The notes: generated by a model from the sequence alone, not told the origin. A stretch of 64,000 nt of DNA from Bacilli bacterium (GCA_022652945.1 JALCRV010000005.1:1-64000), one strand, 5' to 3'. Counted from the stretch's first letter, positions 32,415-41,643 are shown. Made by a program: numbers and translations.

Positions 32415-33527
32415 TTAGACGATATCTCCTCTCTTGATGAATTCAGGATCTTTCTTGGTCCCTTTCAGTTCCTTAGCGTGCAAGAGTCTCGCTTCCTTAT
32501 CGCAGACCACGTTCTCCAAGATCGTATTCTCGGAGACATAGGAACCGGAAAGGATAACTGAGTCTTTAACGTAAGCACCTTCTTTGATGATGACATCACG
32601 AGCGATAACGGAATTCTCCACACGGCCGTTGATTTGGCAACCGTTCGAGATAAATGAACCGCTGACCTGGCTCTCCGGGCCATATTCAGCCGGCGGAGTA
32701 TCATAAGTCTTGGTGAAGATATCCCAGGACGGCACGAAGAGATCTTTGAACTTCTCTTCATTTAACAGCTCGAGAGAATAAGCGAGATAATGCTCCAACG
32801 AATCGAAGCAGCGGAGGTAGCCTTGATGATAATAAGTGTAGATCGGCATATCGTGGGCGAGCATCTTTAAAGTATCGCGCAAGGAATAGAACGAAGAAGT
32901 CTTCTTCCCGACTTGGAGAATCCCTTTCAGGACTTCCTTATCGATGATATAAGTCTGCAAAGAGACGATCGCTTCATCTTCCGTCCCTTGATTCTTATTA
33001 AGATCTCTTAAATACCCTCTTTCATCGATCGTCGCGATATCCTCACCGATGAAAGTGCTCTTCGCATCGGAAATCTTCTGGACCACGACGGAAATACGAT
33101 GGTTATTCTTCACGTGATCAGCAATCAAAGGAGCGAAATCCATCCTATATATAATATGGGCCGGCGCGATAACGACAACATCCCCGATCGTGCCTTTCAG
33201 ATACCAGTTATTCTCCAGTAAGTTATTTAAATCGTGGTTATAACCGGAAGAGACGGAATAAGGTTCATCGTAAAGAATCGACAGACCACCGAGTTTCGTA
33301 TTATCCGACCAGATATGGCCATATCCGATATGCTGGACGATGGAGCGGAGATGCTCTTTAACCAACAACGCATGCTCATCGATCCCTGAATTGGAGAAAT
33401 TCGAAAGCATAAAATCCATGAAAGCATAACGACCTAAGAACGAAGTCGAAGCGACCGAACGAGTAAGAGTCAACGGTCCGCAGGAAGAGGAATTATGAAG
33501 ATTAAGGATTCCGATTGTCTTTGTCAT
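32415..33527 (-). CDS. glgD: Glucose-1-phosphate adenylyltransferase subunit GlgD
   Basis: A 370-residue nucleotidyltransferase-fold protein with a C-terminal left-handed beta-helix (hexapeptide stretch about 285-355). The active-site region is degenerate compared with GlgC: the N-terminal glycine-rich loop reads NSSSCGPLTLTRSVAS and the metal region reads APAHIIYRMDF instead of SGDHIYKMDY. In Bacillota GlgD partners GlgC in a heterotetramer and raises its activity without catalysing much itself. It is 20 bases downstream of glgC. Confidence 0.94.
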   Translation of the reverse strand: MTKTIGILNLHNSSSCGPLTLTRSVASTSFLGRYAFMDFMLSNFSNSGIDEHALLVKEHLRSIVQHIGYGHIWSDNTKLGGLSILYDEPYSVSSGYNHDLNNLLENNWYLKGTIGDVVVIAPAHIIYRMDFAPLIADHVKNNHRISVVVQKISDAKSTFIGEDIATIDERGYLRDLNKNQGTEDEAIVSLQTYIIDKEVLKGILQVGKKTSSFYSLRDTLKMLAHDMPIYTYYHQGYLRCFDSLEHYLAYSLELLNEEKFKDLFVPSWDIFTKTYDTPPAEYGPESQVSGSFISNGCQINGRVENSVIARDVIIKEGAYVKDSVILSGSYVSENTILENVVCDKEARLLHAKELKGTKKDPEFIKRGDIV

Positions 33528-33547
33528 ATGTGATATTTCCCCTTTCC

Positions 33548-34666
33548 TTAGGCTTCCAGATAAACGCTGCCCGGCGCATCATCTTTGCCTGGAGCTTTAT
33601 CCTCATCGATGACTAAGCCTGTCCCGATAATGGAACGCGTGACATGGACGCCTTTTTTAATGATCGTATCCGGCATGACGACCGAATCAGTAACGACCGC
33701 TCCTTCTTCAATGGTCACCTCGTTAAAGATGACAGAATGGGAGACCTGGCCGTAGATCTTCGAGCCTTGATTAACGATGGAATTCGTAACCTTCGCTTTC
33801 GGTCCGATAAACTGCGGGACCGAACGGGTATCTTCCGAGAAGATACGGAACTTTGAATCATAGATATTCAAGGTGGACTTACCATCTAAAAGATCCATGT
33901 TAGCTTCCCAGAGCGATTCGACAGTTCCGACATCTTTCCAATAACCATCGAAAGGATAGGCGAACAGTCTCTTGCCTTCCCCGAGCATGGTCGGGATGAT
34001 ATTCTTTCCGAAGTCGTTCTCGGAATTCGGATCTTTAGAGTCTTTGATCAATTCCGCCTTCATGACCTTGTAGTTAAAAATGTAGATACCCATGGAAGCT
34101 AAGGTGGACTCCGGATGCTTAGGCTTTTCAGCGAAAGACTGAATCCTGAAGGTCTCATCAGCTTTCATGATGCCGAATCTCTTCGCTTCCTCTAAGGAGA
34201 CATTGAGGCAAGCGATGGTAAGATCGGCGTTATTCTGGACGTGGAAATCCAGCATCTTCGCATAATCCATCTTGTAGATGTGATCGCCGGAAAGGATGAT
34301 CACGTAATCCGGATCCTGCTGATCGAGGAAATCGAGATTCTGGAAAATCGCATCCGCGGTTCCTTTAAACCAGGAAGCTCCTTCTTCGGTCTGATGAGGA
34401 GCTAAGGTGACGGTCAAGGATTTGTTGCCGTCGATGCCCCAGTTAGAACCGTTCGAGATATAAGTATTGAGGGCGGTCGACTCATACTGAGTCAGAACCC
34501 CGACTGTATCGATTCCCGAATTTGCACAGTTGGACAGCGGGAAATCGATGATGCGGTACTTACCGCCGAAAAAGACAGCAGGTTTTGCCAGTTTTCTGGT
34601 CAGCGATCTTAACCTCGTCCCCTTGCCACCGGCGAGGAGCATAGCGACCATCTTGCCATTTGCCAT
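33548..34666 (-). CDS. glgC: Glucose-1-phosphate adenylyltransferase, catalytic subunit GlgC
   Basis: A 372-residue enzyme with intact LAGGKGTRLRSLT, GGKYRIIDFPLSNCANS, the metal site SGDHIYKMDY and FAEKPKHP, and a C-terminal beta-helix. It makes ADP-glucose from ATP and glucose-1-phosphate, the committed step of glycogen synthesis. GAAGG precedes the ATG. It is second in the operon after a membrane protein gene; the promoter ahead of that gene carries a cre-like site. No branching enzyme or phosphorylase lies in the window, but a pullulanase lies 8 kb away. Confidence 0.97.
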   Translation of the reverse strand: MANGKMVAMLLAGGKGTRLRSLTRKLAKPAVFFGGKYRIIDFPLSNCANSGIDTVGVLTQYESTALNTYISNGSNWGIDGNKSLTVTLAPHQTEEGASWFKGTADAIFQNLDFLDQQDPDYVIILSGDHIYKMDYAKMLDFHVQNNADLTIACLNVSLEEAKRFGIMKADETFRIQSFAEKPKHPESTLASMGIYIFNYKVMKAELIKDSKDPNSENDFGKNIIPTMLGEGKRLFAYPFDGYWKDVGTVESLWEANMDLLDGKSTLNIYDSKFRIFSEDTRSVPQFIGPKAKVTNSIVNQGSKIYGQVSHSVIFNEVTIEEGAVVTDSVVMPDTIIKKGVHVTRSIIGTGLVIDEDKAPGKDDAPGSVYLEA

Positions 34667-34718
34667 GTTTTTACCTTCTTTCTTTATTTTTATTCGCTCA
34701 TAGCGAATTTAAACCGAA

Positions 34719-35744
34719 TTAGTAGGAAAGAATCCCGTTGCCTTTTTCTTCCGGAGCGAAACTGATTTCCCCGGAGAACGCATTAGCCAGAGCGGTGATT
34801 GACTGATGGATAGCGACTAAGGCCTCGGCTTCCTGCTCGAGAATCTGCGAAGGCAGATCAGCTGAGAGAGGTTTAGTCAAGGAAAGCTTGAAGCCATCAA
34901 GGAAGATTGTCATCTTATCACCGATAACAGTGAGAATCAGATCGCAGCGGACAAACTTATAAAAAGACGAGAGCGCCTGAGCCGTTTTCTTATCGATGAC
35001 CAGGTAGATATCCTGACCCAAAGTCGTAAAGCAGACGAAGGGGGCAAGCCCCGGCAGATCGCCGAAACCATATTTCCTGATCGTCAAGCCTTCATATTGT
35101 TTAATCGTCGGCTCACCGAAGGTCCTCAGTTGGATGAAGGCGTGGGAGCGGGCTTTGGATAGATCGGTTAGGACCATCAGCCCTTCTCTATTGACGCCCT
35201 CTCTTTGATAGGAATAATCCTTCCCTTCCCAGGAGAGCAAAGGGGTGGAGAATTGATAAAAAGCCTTAGGAGCAGCGGAGGAGATATTCAGCAAATCAAT
35301 ACCTTCCTCCGGATTATTGACCGAGGAGGAATAATCGATGACAAGCCCGTTGATCTTCGCTTCCTCGACCAGCATTTTCATAAACTGCTGACGGAAGCTC
35401 TTATCTAGTTTATGGATGTTGATCAGTCCGAAAATCAACCCAGCCGCGGCCGAAAGGACGACCACGCCGATAATAATAATTAAACGGAGGACATTAGCCT
35501 GAAGAGAAAAGTCGAATAACCTGCCAGTCAAGGAAGGATAAGGCCAATTAGCCAAAGCGGTCCAAGTACCAAAGGGAGCCTTCAAACCATAGTAGCCTTT
35601 GCCGAAAGCGGCCAAGAGAACATAAATGAACCAGATGGCCAAAACGAGAAAGGACACAAGAAAGGACTCAGAGAGATTTTTTCTCTTCAGCTTGCGCTGC
35701 AACTTAGCGAGCTCGTCGGATTGGCTGATGACGCTCTTAGCCAT
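34719..35744 (-). CDS. Two-helix membrane protein at the head of the glycogen operon (DUF3137-like), unknown function
   Basis: A 341-residue product. Two membrane helices (about 28-47 and 85-108) are followed by a cytoplasmic domain (about 115-340) rich in beta strands, with no catalytic motif I recognise. The layout and the WEGKDYSYQREG-type core resemble DUF3137 proteins, but this is tentative. AAAGG precedes the ATG. The gene is separated from the jet operon by a terminator and has its own promoter with an overlapping cre-like site. glgC follows after 52 bases, so it is probably the first gene of the glycogen transcript. Confidence 0.7.
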   Translation of the reverse strand: MAKSVISQSDELAKLQRKLKRKNLSESFLVSFLVLAIWFIYVLLAAFGKGYYGLKAPFGTWTALANWPYPSLTGRLFDFSLQANVLRLIIIIGVVVLSAAAGLIFGLINIHKLDKSFRQQFMKMLVEEAKINGLVIDYSSSVNNPEEGIDLLNISSAAPKAFYQFSTPLLSWEGKDYSYQREGVNREGLMVLTDLSKARSHAFIQLRTFGEPTIKQYEGLTIRKYGFGDLPGLAPFVCFTTLGQDIYLVIDKKTAQALSSFYKFVRCDLILTVIGDKMTIFLDGFKLSLTKPLSADLPSQILEQEAEALVAIHQSITALANAFSGEISFAPEEKGNGILSY

Positions 35745-35768
35745 GTTTTTTGCCTTTCTAATAAATAT

Positions 35769-35804
35769 ATTATACTTAAATATGTATTAAGTAAACGCTT
35801 ACAA
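35769..35804 (-). promoter_or_regulatory. Promoter of the glycogen operon with cre-like site
   Basis: Reading leftward, a -35-like TTTACT (35795-35790), 15-base spacer and TATAAT (35774-35769). The minus-strand sequence TTGTAAGCGTTTACT (35804-35790) matches the cre consensus WTGNAARCGNWWWCA at all but the last position and covers the -35, as expected for CcpA repression. Confidence 0.7.
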
Positions 35805-35818
35805 GGCCCTTTTTCAGG

Positions 35819-35845
35819 AAAAAAAGGAAGATGTCACTCTTCCTT
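35819..35845 (-). terminator. Terminator of the jetABC operon
   Basis: An eight-pair stem (AAGGAAGA 35824-35831 with TCTTCCTT 35838-35845) and six-base loop that overlaps the jetC stop codon, followed on the minus strand by seven T. Confidence 0.82.
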
Positions 35846-38800
35846 TTGTTTCTGTTGGGTATCCTCGTAGCGATCGATATAGGAACGGTTGCGTTTAGCA
35901 TCGTGAATCGTCACCAAGACCAGATCGACTTCCTTGGAAAGATCACGGAGTTTTTCAGAAGGAGTGGAAAGGATCGCCTGGAGGCCGAAGCTTCTTAAAA
36001 GCCCGACCGATTCTTTGATACGGCTGCCATCCATCTTCGAGAAGGCTTCATCGAAAATCACCAGACGCAGAGAATCGGAGTCCGGATCGGAAGAACGGTA
36101 AAGCTGGGCGAAGGAAGCGAGGATAGAAATATAGAAAGGAGTCTGAGTCTCACCGCCGGATTGTCTCTTAAAGGTGCGAGCCAAGGAAGATTCCTTCTCT
36201 TCGTTCCCTCTCTTGACCAAAAGGTCGAAGATCAGGTAAGTGCGGTAATCGGTGAACTTCTGGACGTTTTCGATAATCTGCGCCCGGACATCGCCGGTCT
36301 GATCGGTCGCATCGGAAATCATATTGAACAGATCGGACATGACGCCTTTATACTTTTCCAGATAGATATCTTCAGCATCCCCGACATTGAGAAGCAAATC
36401 ATCGGTGATCATGTTGTAGTATTCCAGATAATCGCGGTTCGGCTCAACCGAGAAACGGTAGGAATCACGCCCGAAGCGGACTTCGCTTAAGGCTTGGTTC
36501 AGTTCCTCAATCTGAGAACGGATCGTCTCGAAGGAAGTGCGGAGTTTATAGATGAAATCATCCTTGAATTCCTTGATAGCTTTCTTATGGGCTTCCTCGA
36601 TCTTCGTAAGATAGCTCGGGAGCATGACGGTCGAAAGATTGGTGAGTTCTTTTTCAAAGTCACCGTTATCATTCTCCAGAGTCGTATCGTAGGACAAATT
36701 ATAAGCCGCGACATACTTGGATCGCAGATCGATCAGTTTATCCTTGGTCGACTTCAAGCGATCCTGAGTCTGGACGTAGAGAGTCTGAGCCTGAGCCTTG
36801 ATTTTATTTAAAGGCAAAGAAGAACAGGCCTTTTCAAAGAACGGAGCGAATTTCTCGCTGACCAGTTTTTGATCAAACTGCATAAGCTTTTCACCTAAGA
36901 AAGTCAAAGCCTGGCTCTTAGCCGGGATCATTTCATCGTGAAGCGTCTTGATCTGGCTATCCAACCCGCCCTGCTCCAAAAGCAAAGCCTTTTTCTCTTC
37001 ATCGATCTGTTCGAGATCATCATCGATCGATTGAATCTTCTTATCGTAAGCGGAGACCTCGGTCAGATCCCCTTCTTTCATCTCCTGTTCAAGACGGCTG
37101 GCTTCCTCGTTCAATTCCTCGACTCGTTTCATCGAAGCGATATCGGACTGGAAAGTCTTCGCCTCGGAAGTCGAAAGGACTTCAAGTTTGGTCAGAGCTC
37201 TGAAATAGGAATCCAGATCGTTATAGCATTCCAGATCCTTATTCAAAGCCGAGAACTGATCCTTCTTGGCCAAGACGGTATCTTCATCAAGCTTCGTCCC
37301 GATAAAGGAGACTTCCGCCTTTCTTTCATTCAGATAGAAAGAAGCGTAATTCCGATAGCCGGAACAGTTAGGTAACAAGCCGGAGCCAGAATCTCTCGCC
37401 TCCGCAAAGGTTTCGCATTTCTTCAAATTCCCTAAAAGGAAATCCGTATAGACCCTCGCCCCTTCATGGGAAGTGAGGACCTCTTCAGCAACCGAACCCG
37501 GCTGAGCAGTAAATCCGTGCTCCAAAAGGCGCGAGGAATCGACCACGGCCACTTGGTAGAAACCGTAATCATGGCAAATCTTCGATAAAAGACGAGCGGC
37601 TTCGTCGTAGAAAGAATCATCGACGAAGAAATTGAACTTCTGATTGAAAATATAGGCTTCGATCGCACGGGTCCATCGCTTATCGCGGATATCGACCAAA
37701 TCGCAGTAAGATTCGACCTTCGCTCCATAATGCCTTTCCTGCAAGGCGGCCTGCAAGGCTTCCTTGACCGAAAGATAATCCTGGTTAAAAGGCTTATGTC
37801 CTTCGTGGATTTCCTGCAGCTCTTTATCCAAAGAATCCCTGGAAGAAGTAAGATCGAAAATCGAATTCTCTAAAAGATGGGAAATCTTGATCGATTGGGA
37901 ATGCAAGCCAGCCATCTCAGATTGGAACTCGCTAAGCAATTTTTCATTGACACTTCTTCCATCCAAGGCTTTCACCAACTCATCGGAAGTGGAGGAGAAC
38001 TCTTTAGCGAGGTCTTTAAAGGTATCGACCTCCTCGTTTTCATTATCGGTGAGGAAAGTGGTCTGAATCGTCATCAGGCGGCTATAAAGCTTATCAAGAG
38101 CCTGTTTATAATCTTGGCAATAACGTTTCATCGTCTCGGAAATCGAAGCGTAATTATTCTCTAAAGCCGCGATTTTCTCCAAAGCCTGATTCTTCTTCTC
38201 AGCTAAAGTTGCCGAAAGAGAATAACCAGCGGAGCCGACCTTTTTAGCTAAGTAGGATTCCTTCTCCGATTTAAGCTCGGCGGATTGCTTTTCGTATTGA
38301 GCCAGACTTAAGCCGATCTCTTCAACGCGCTTTTGATCTTTTTCCAAGGTGGCGTTATAGCCATCTAAATCACCCTTAGCGGCTTCGTAGTTAGCTCGGT
38401 CGGTCACATAGTCAGCCATGACCAAGGAATCTTTGACTTTCTTAAAGTCATCGTAAGCGCGGGAGATATCAGTCAAGGAATCGATCTTGGTCTGAATCTT
38501 CTTGGCTTCCAATTCCAGAAGCTTATACTGCTCGATATTCGTCTGCATCGAAGAAATATCGATGTTGTAATCTACATCGCAGACAAACTCGGTGATAAAA
38601 GAAGAAATATCGGTAATCGGGGAGAAGGAGACAGCCTTCTTAAAAAGCGTGAAGAACTTCTCCGGGAGATCACCTAAAGTGTGCTTGATGAATTCGTGGT
38701 AGGAAACATTCGAATCGAAGAACTCATAATCCCCGGGTTTATAAGTCTCGGAAGCAATCTTGGAGAGTTCCTTATAAGTAAGCGGGCGCGGCTGCTCTTT

Positions 38801-39238
38801 ATCGAGCAGATGCGAATTGGAAAAGTCGTTCTCCGGGAAAGGAGAATGGAGATAGAAGAAATGATGTTCCTCAGTATCATCCTCGTAGCAGTCGAAAACG
38901 ATGCCGAGGGTGAACTTATCATTCGTCTTATCATCGAAGAACTCCAAAGCGACATAAGAAGTGAAACGTCCCGGGCGCAGACACATAATCTGTCCATCAG
39001 CGGTCTCGCCGGTTTCGCAGCGGAGATAGCCTCTTAAAGTACGTCCGGTCCGATCGTTAGCGGCCTTATTGAAATTGCGTCCGGAAGTATCCCCTAAGAG
39101 GACAATCTGAATCGCATCGATAATCGTCGACTTCCCCGTGCCGTTAGCACCGGTAAGGAAGGTGATATTCTTGATATCGATATCTTCGTTGGCAAATAAA
39201 TGCCAGTTGATCAGACGAAGCCTTGTCAGTGATTTCAT
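35834..39238 (-). CDS. jetC: SMC-like ATPase JetC (MukB-type, Wadjet family)
   Basis: A 1134-residue SMC-fold protein. Walker A GANGTGKST is at residues 30-38, a long coiled-coil arm region (about 230-1000) contains a globular hinge-like part near 500-660, the signature SGGET is at 1027-1031, and Walker B VIFDEAF is at about 1060-1066. The N-terminal motif LRLINWHLF resembles the MukB/JetC group. In Wadjet, JetABC is a loop-extruding condensin-like motor that senses circular plasmids. Its ATG overlaps the jetB TGA by four bases (ATGA), with AAGGAG upstream. A terminator sits at its stop codon, and no jetD follows. Confidence 0.88.
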   Translation of the reverse strand: MKSLTRLRLINWHLFANEDIDIKNITFLTGANGTGKSTIIDAIQIVLLGDTSGRNFNKAANDRTGRTLRGYLRCETGETADGQIMCLRPGRFTSYVALEFFDDKTNDKFTLGIVFDCYEDDTEEHHFFYLHSPFPENDFSNSHLLDKEQPRPLTYKELSKIASETYKPGDYEFFDSNVSYHEFIKHTLGDLPEKFFTLFKKAVSFSPITDISSFITEFVCDVDYNIDISSMQTNIEQYKLLELEAKKIQTKIDSLTDISRAYDDFKKVKDSLVMADYVTDRANYEAAKGDLDGYNATLEKDQKRVEEIGLSLAQYEKQSAELKSEKESYLAKKVGSAGYSLSATLAEKKNQALEKIAALENNYASISETMKRYCQDYKQALDKLYSRLMTIQTTFLTDNENEEVDTFKDLAKEFSSTSDELVKALDGRSVNEKLLSEFQSEMAGLHSQSIKISHLLENSIFDLTSSRDSLDKELQEIHEGHKPFNQDYLSVKEALQAALQERHYGAKVESYCDLVDIRDKRWTRAIEAYIFNQKFNFFVDDSFYDEAARLLSKICHDYGFYQVAVVDSSRLLEHGFTAQPGSVAEEVLTSHEGARVYTDFLLGNLKKCETFAEARDSGSGLLPNCSGYRNYASFYLNERKAEVSFIGTKLDEDTVLAKKDQFSALNKDLECYNDLDSYFRALTKLEVLSTSEAKTFQSDIASMKRVEELNEEASRLEQEMKEGDLTEVSAYDKKIQSIDDDLEQIDEEKKALLLEQGGLDSQIKTLHDEMIPAKSQALTFLGEKLMQFDQKLVSEKFAPFFEKACSSLPLNKIKAQAQTLYVQTQDRLKSTKDKLIDLRSKYVAAYNLSYDTTLENDNGDFEKELTNLSTVMLPSYLTKIEEAHKKAIKEFKDDFIYKLRTSFETIRSQIEELNQALSEVRFGRDSYRFSVEPNRDYLEYYNMITDDLLLNVGDAEDIYLEKYKGVMSDLFNMISDATDQTGDVRAQIIENVQKFTDYRTYLIFDLLVKRGNEEKESSLARTFKRQSGGETQTPFYISILASFAQLYRSSDPDSDSLRLVIFDEAFSKMDGSRIKESVGLLRSFGLQAILSTPSEKLRDLSKEVDLVLVTIHDAKRNRSYIDRYEDTQQKQKEE

Positions 39239-40011
39239 TTTGCATCTCCTTGGTTAACATCTTCCGCTTCAGAAGGAACTTCATTTCCTTCTTCCGGAAT
39301 GTTATCTTCTGTCCCTTCTGTTTCCGCAGGAGAGCTTTCTTCTTCTTTTTCGCCTTCATCTTCTTTTTCAGCGTCCCCGTTAAATAAGCCTTCTTCGTCA
39401 TCCTCGCCTTCATTGATTTCTTTGATGGCGCTATAAAGGGCGTTAAGCTTAGCGTTAGAAATCACGTATCTAATCGAAGGCAGAATGAAAAAGGCATAGG
39501 AGTTTTCTCCAAAGCTTCCCTTAGCCGGAACGACGATCTGATACATGGATAAGGTTCTTAAGGAACTAGCTAAAGACAAAGCGGAGATTCTTCTGGTGAC
39601 TGTAGTCAGCCCCAGGTCTTTAAGCAAAACCTTCAAAGAAGTCGAATCGCAATATATCTCGTTAACCGAAGGATTATCCTTCAGCTTCTCTTCGTAGAAA
39701 GAACGCAGCGCGTAAAGGATCAACGTGGTGACCCCATCGATTCTGATGCGGTTAGTCTCATCCTCGGAAGTCAAAAATACGACGCCGTTATCATCGTCTT
39801 TGGAGACTTCCATCCCCGCGAAGGACAGATAGTCGGAAATCAGATCGAAATGTTTTTCAATAAAAAGGTAGTCAGCGGAGATCTTATTCATCTTCGTAGC
39901 TCGATCGTACATTCTCCTGACGATGTAGCAGCGGTAAAGCAGGTCGGACACGACCTTGTGGAACTGCGCTTGCTCACCGCGGGTGAGTTTTTCAAAATCC
40001 TCTTCAAACAT
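39235..40011 (-). CDS. jetB: JetB/MukE-like winged-helix subunit
   Basis: A 258-residue protein. A helical winged-helix region (about 1-195) begins FEEDFEKLTRGEQAQFHKVV and is followed by a highly acidic, low-complexity tail (about 200-258, dominated by Glu and Asp). It occupies the MukE-like KITE position between the kleisin and the SMC subunit. The start overlaps the jetA stop (TAATG) and its end overlaps the jetC start, so all three are coupled. The subunit call rests on gene order, size and fold pattern. The acidic tail is longer than I expect for the family. Confidence 0.8.
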   Translation of the reverse strand: MFEEDFEKLTRGEQAQFHKVVSDLLYRCYIVRRMYDRATKMNKISADYLFIEKHFDLISDYLSFAGMEVSKDDDNGVVFLTSEDETNRIRIDGVTTLILYALRSFYEEKLKDNPSVNEIYCDSTSLKVLLKDLGLTTVTRRISALSLASSLRTLSMYQIVVPAKGSFGENSYAFFILPSIRYVISNAKLNALYSAIKEINEGEDDEEGLFNGDAEKEDEGEKEEESSPAETEGTEDNIPEEGNEVPSEAEDVNQGDAK

Positions 40012-41474
40012 TATACCTTCCCCTTTCTAGTGAACCGGTAATCAGGCATGAGGAAACGACCGTTCCTGGTTTGGTCCCCGATTTTTTCAATGGTATAGAA
40101 CATATCTCCGAATTCAGCTCTGACCGTCCCGAGGATCAAAAGGATCATCTGGTTCATGTCCTCGATCGGGATATCTTTCGTCTCGATGACTTTGCGGTTA
40201 CCGAAAGCCTTCAACATGAAAGCTTCGATCGCCTCGAAGGAGAACATGTTGACTTCGTTCTCTAAGAAGGCATTCATCAGATCATCATCCCCGGCAAACT
40301 GATCCTCTAAAGGCATCGGATCCATCTCTTCCTTGATGGTGCGTTTAAAAGGCATCGTCAAGCAATCGGAATCCACGAAACCTTGATGGTAAATAGAAAT
40401 CGTCTTTGAAGCTTCAAGGACAATGGGGATATCATCGATATTTGAACCCGGGCCCGCGGGTGTTTTATCAAGGGCCTTAGCCATCTGGAGAATCACCGCA
40501 TCCAGCTTGCCCTTAATCGTCTTATCCGAAGAAGAAAGGAAATTGACTTTCTTCTGGACCGCTTTGGTGTATTTGGCATTCGCCTGATCGATCTCCTCGA
40601 AGGAGGAAGAAAGCCTGGAGAAAATATCGATCGTCTCCTGAAGCATCCGGTTAATCTCAATATTGATTTCCGAAGCCTTCATCTTGGTGTAGCTAGGATC
40701 ATATTTAGCTTGGGAAACAAGCTTAGCCATGATGCGGGTATCGTGCTGCCATCTCTTCAAAATCGCCATGACCGGGAGCGAATAAAGGCCTAAAGAATCA
40801 TAAGTCTTCATCGGGTGGTAGACTTTATCGCCAACTTGGTTCTTAAAAATATCAAAGTGCTGTCTTAAGACCTCGTTCGGGTCGAAGACATTTGAAAGAT
40901 TATGTCCGAAAACGCAGATTGAATGGTGGAGCAAAGTGACGTTCAACTCCAAATCATCCGCATTCTTTCGGGCGGAGACGAGGGAGCGAAACATATAGTC
41001 GTCCTCTTTTTCGTTCTCTAAGGACAGCTCGGAGAAAGTCTGGTGAACCAGAGGCACATAAAGAGCGGTATCCGAGGAAAGCTCCGAAATAAGCTGAAGC
41101 ATTCTGATGGCGTAGGAAGGCAGGTAGATATAATCGATATTGCTCTGGGTTTCCCTTTCGACATCGATCCAACCGGTGGAGCAAAGCTTACGGAAGATAT
41201 AATTGATCTTCCCGGAAAGCGCAGAATCATCGATCACGAAAGGAATATCTTCTTCGTCCGGTTTATCATCAAGCTTATCAAGGTTAACATCAAAAAGACC
41301 CATGATATCTTCCCCATGGGCACGAAGGGCTGAAAGATAATCAGCTTTTTTGATCTTGGATTTATAGACTTTCAAGGTCTCAAAAAGCGTCAGCAAAGCG
41401 AAGGAATAAACGGCTTTATATTTTCTCGACAGCACCGAGAAGAAATTCTCGGGCAGTTTATCAAACAAATTCAA
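40011..41474 (-). CDS. jetA: JetA/MukF-like kleisin subunit
   Basis: A 487-residue, mostly helical protein beginning LFDKLPENFFSVLSRKYKAVYSFALL, quoted only as a landmark for the Wadjet JetA (DUF5716-type) N-terminal winged-helix region. A central helical region (about 190-330) and a C-terminal winged-helix region (about 400-487) complete the kleisin layout. The start codon is TTG at 41474 with GGGAGA eight bases upstream; no ATG lies nearby. It is first in the operon, with a promoter at 41516-41545. Confidence 0.82.
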   Translation of the reverse strand: MNLFDKLPENFFSVLSRKYKAVYSFALLTLFETLKVYKSKIKKADYLSALRAHGEDIMGLFDVNLDKLDDKPDEEDIPFVIDDSALSGKINYIFRKLCSTGWIDVERETQSNIDYIYLPSYAIRMLQLISELSSDTALYVPLVHQTFSELSLENEKEDDYMFRSLVSARKNADDLELNVTLLHHSICVFGHNLSNVFDPNEVLRQHFDIFKNQVGDKVYHPMKTYDSLGLYSLPVMAILKRWQHDTRIMAKLVSQAKYDPSYTKMKASEINIEINRMLQETIDIFSRLSSSFEEIDQANAKYTKAVQKKVNFLSSSDKTIKGKLDAVILQMAKALDKTPAGPGSNIDDIPIVLEASKTISIYHQGFVDSDCLTMPFKRTIKEEMDPMPLEDQFAGDDDLMNAFLENEVNMFSFEAIEAFMLKAFGNRKVIETKDIPIEDMNQMILLILGTVRAEFGDMFYTIEKIGDQTRNGRFLMPDYRFTRKGKV

Positions 41475-41515
41475 GGCGGATATCTCCCATCTAAAATACT
41501 TCTATATACTAATTA

Positions 41516-41545
41516 ATTATATATTGTGCGAGGGGAGCCAAACAA
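41516..41545 (-). promoter_or_regulatory. Promoter of the jetABC operon
   Basis: Reading leftward, TTGTTT (41545-41540), an 18-base spacer and a perfect TATAAT (41521-41516), about 40 bases ahead of the jetA TTG start. The gap back to plsC is AT-rich and shows no clear terminator hairpin. Confidence 0.65.
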
Positions 41546-41643
41546 CAATTTTTTTCGTTTTTTTCAGGTTATTTCATAAAAGATGTCACAATGTCAAAAA
41601 GGGTGAGAAAATTCAAAGAAAAGCAGTTAAAAAATCTTCTTTT

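Noticed and set aside
34719-35744. The membrane protein after jetC as the missing JetD or fourth Wadjet subunit
   Set aside because: It has two membrane helices and no toprim or nuclease motif, and a terminator plus a separate cre-controlled promoter place it with the glycogen genes.
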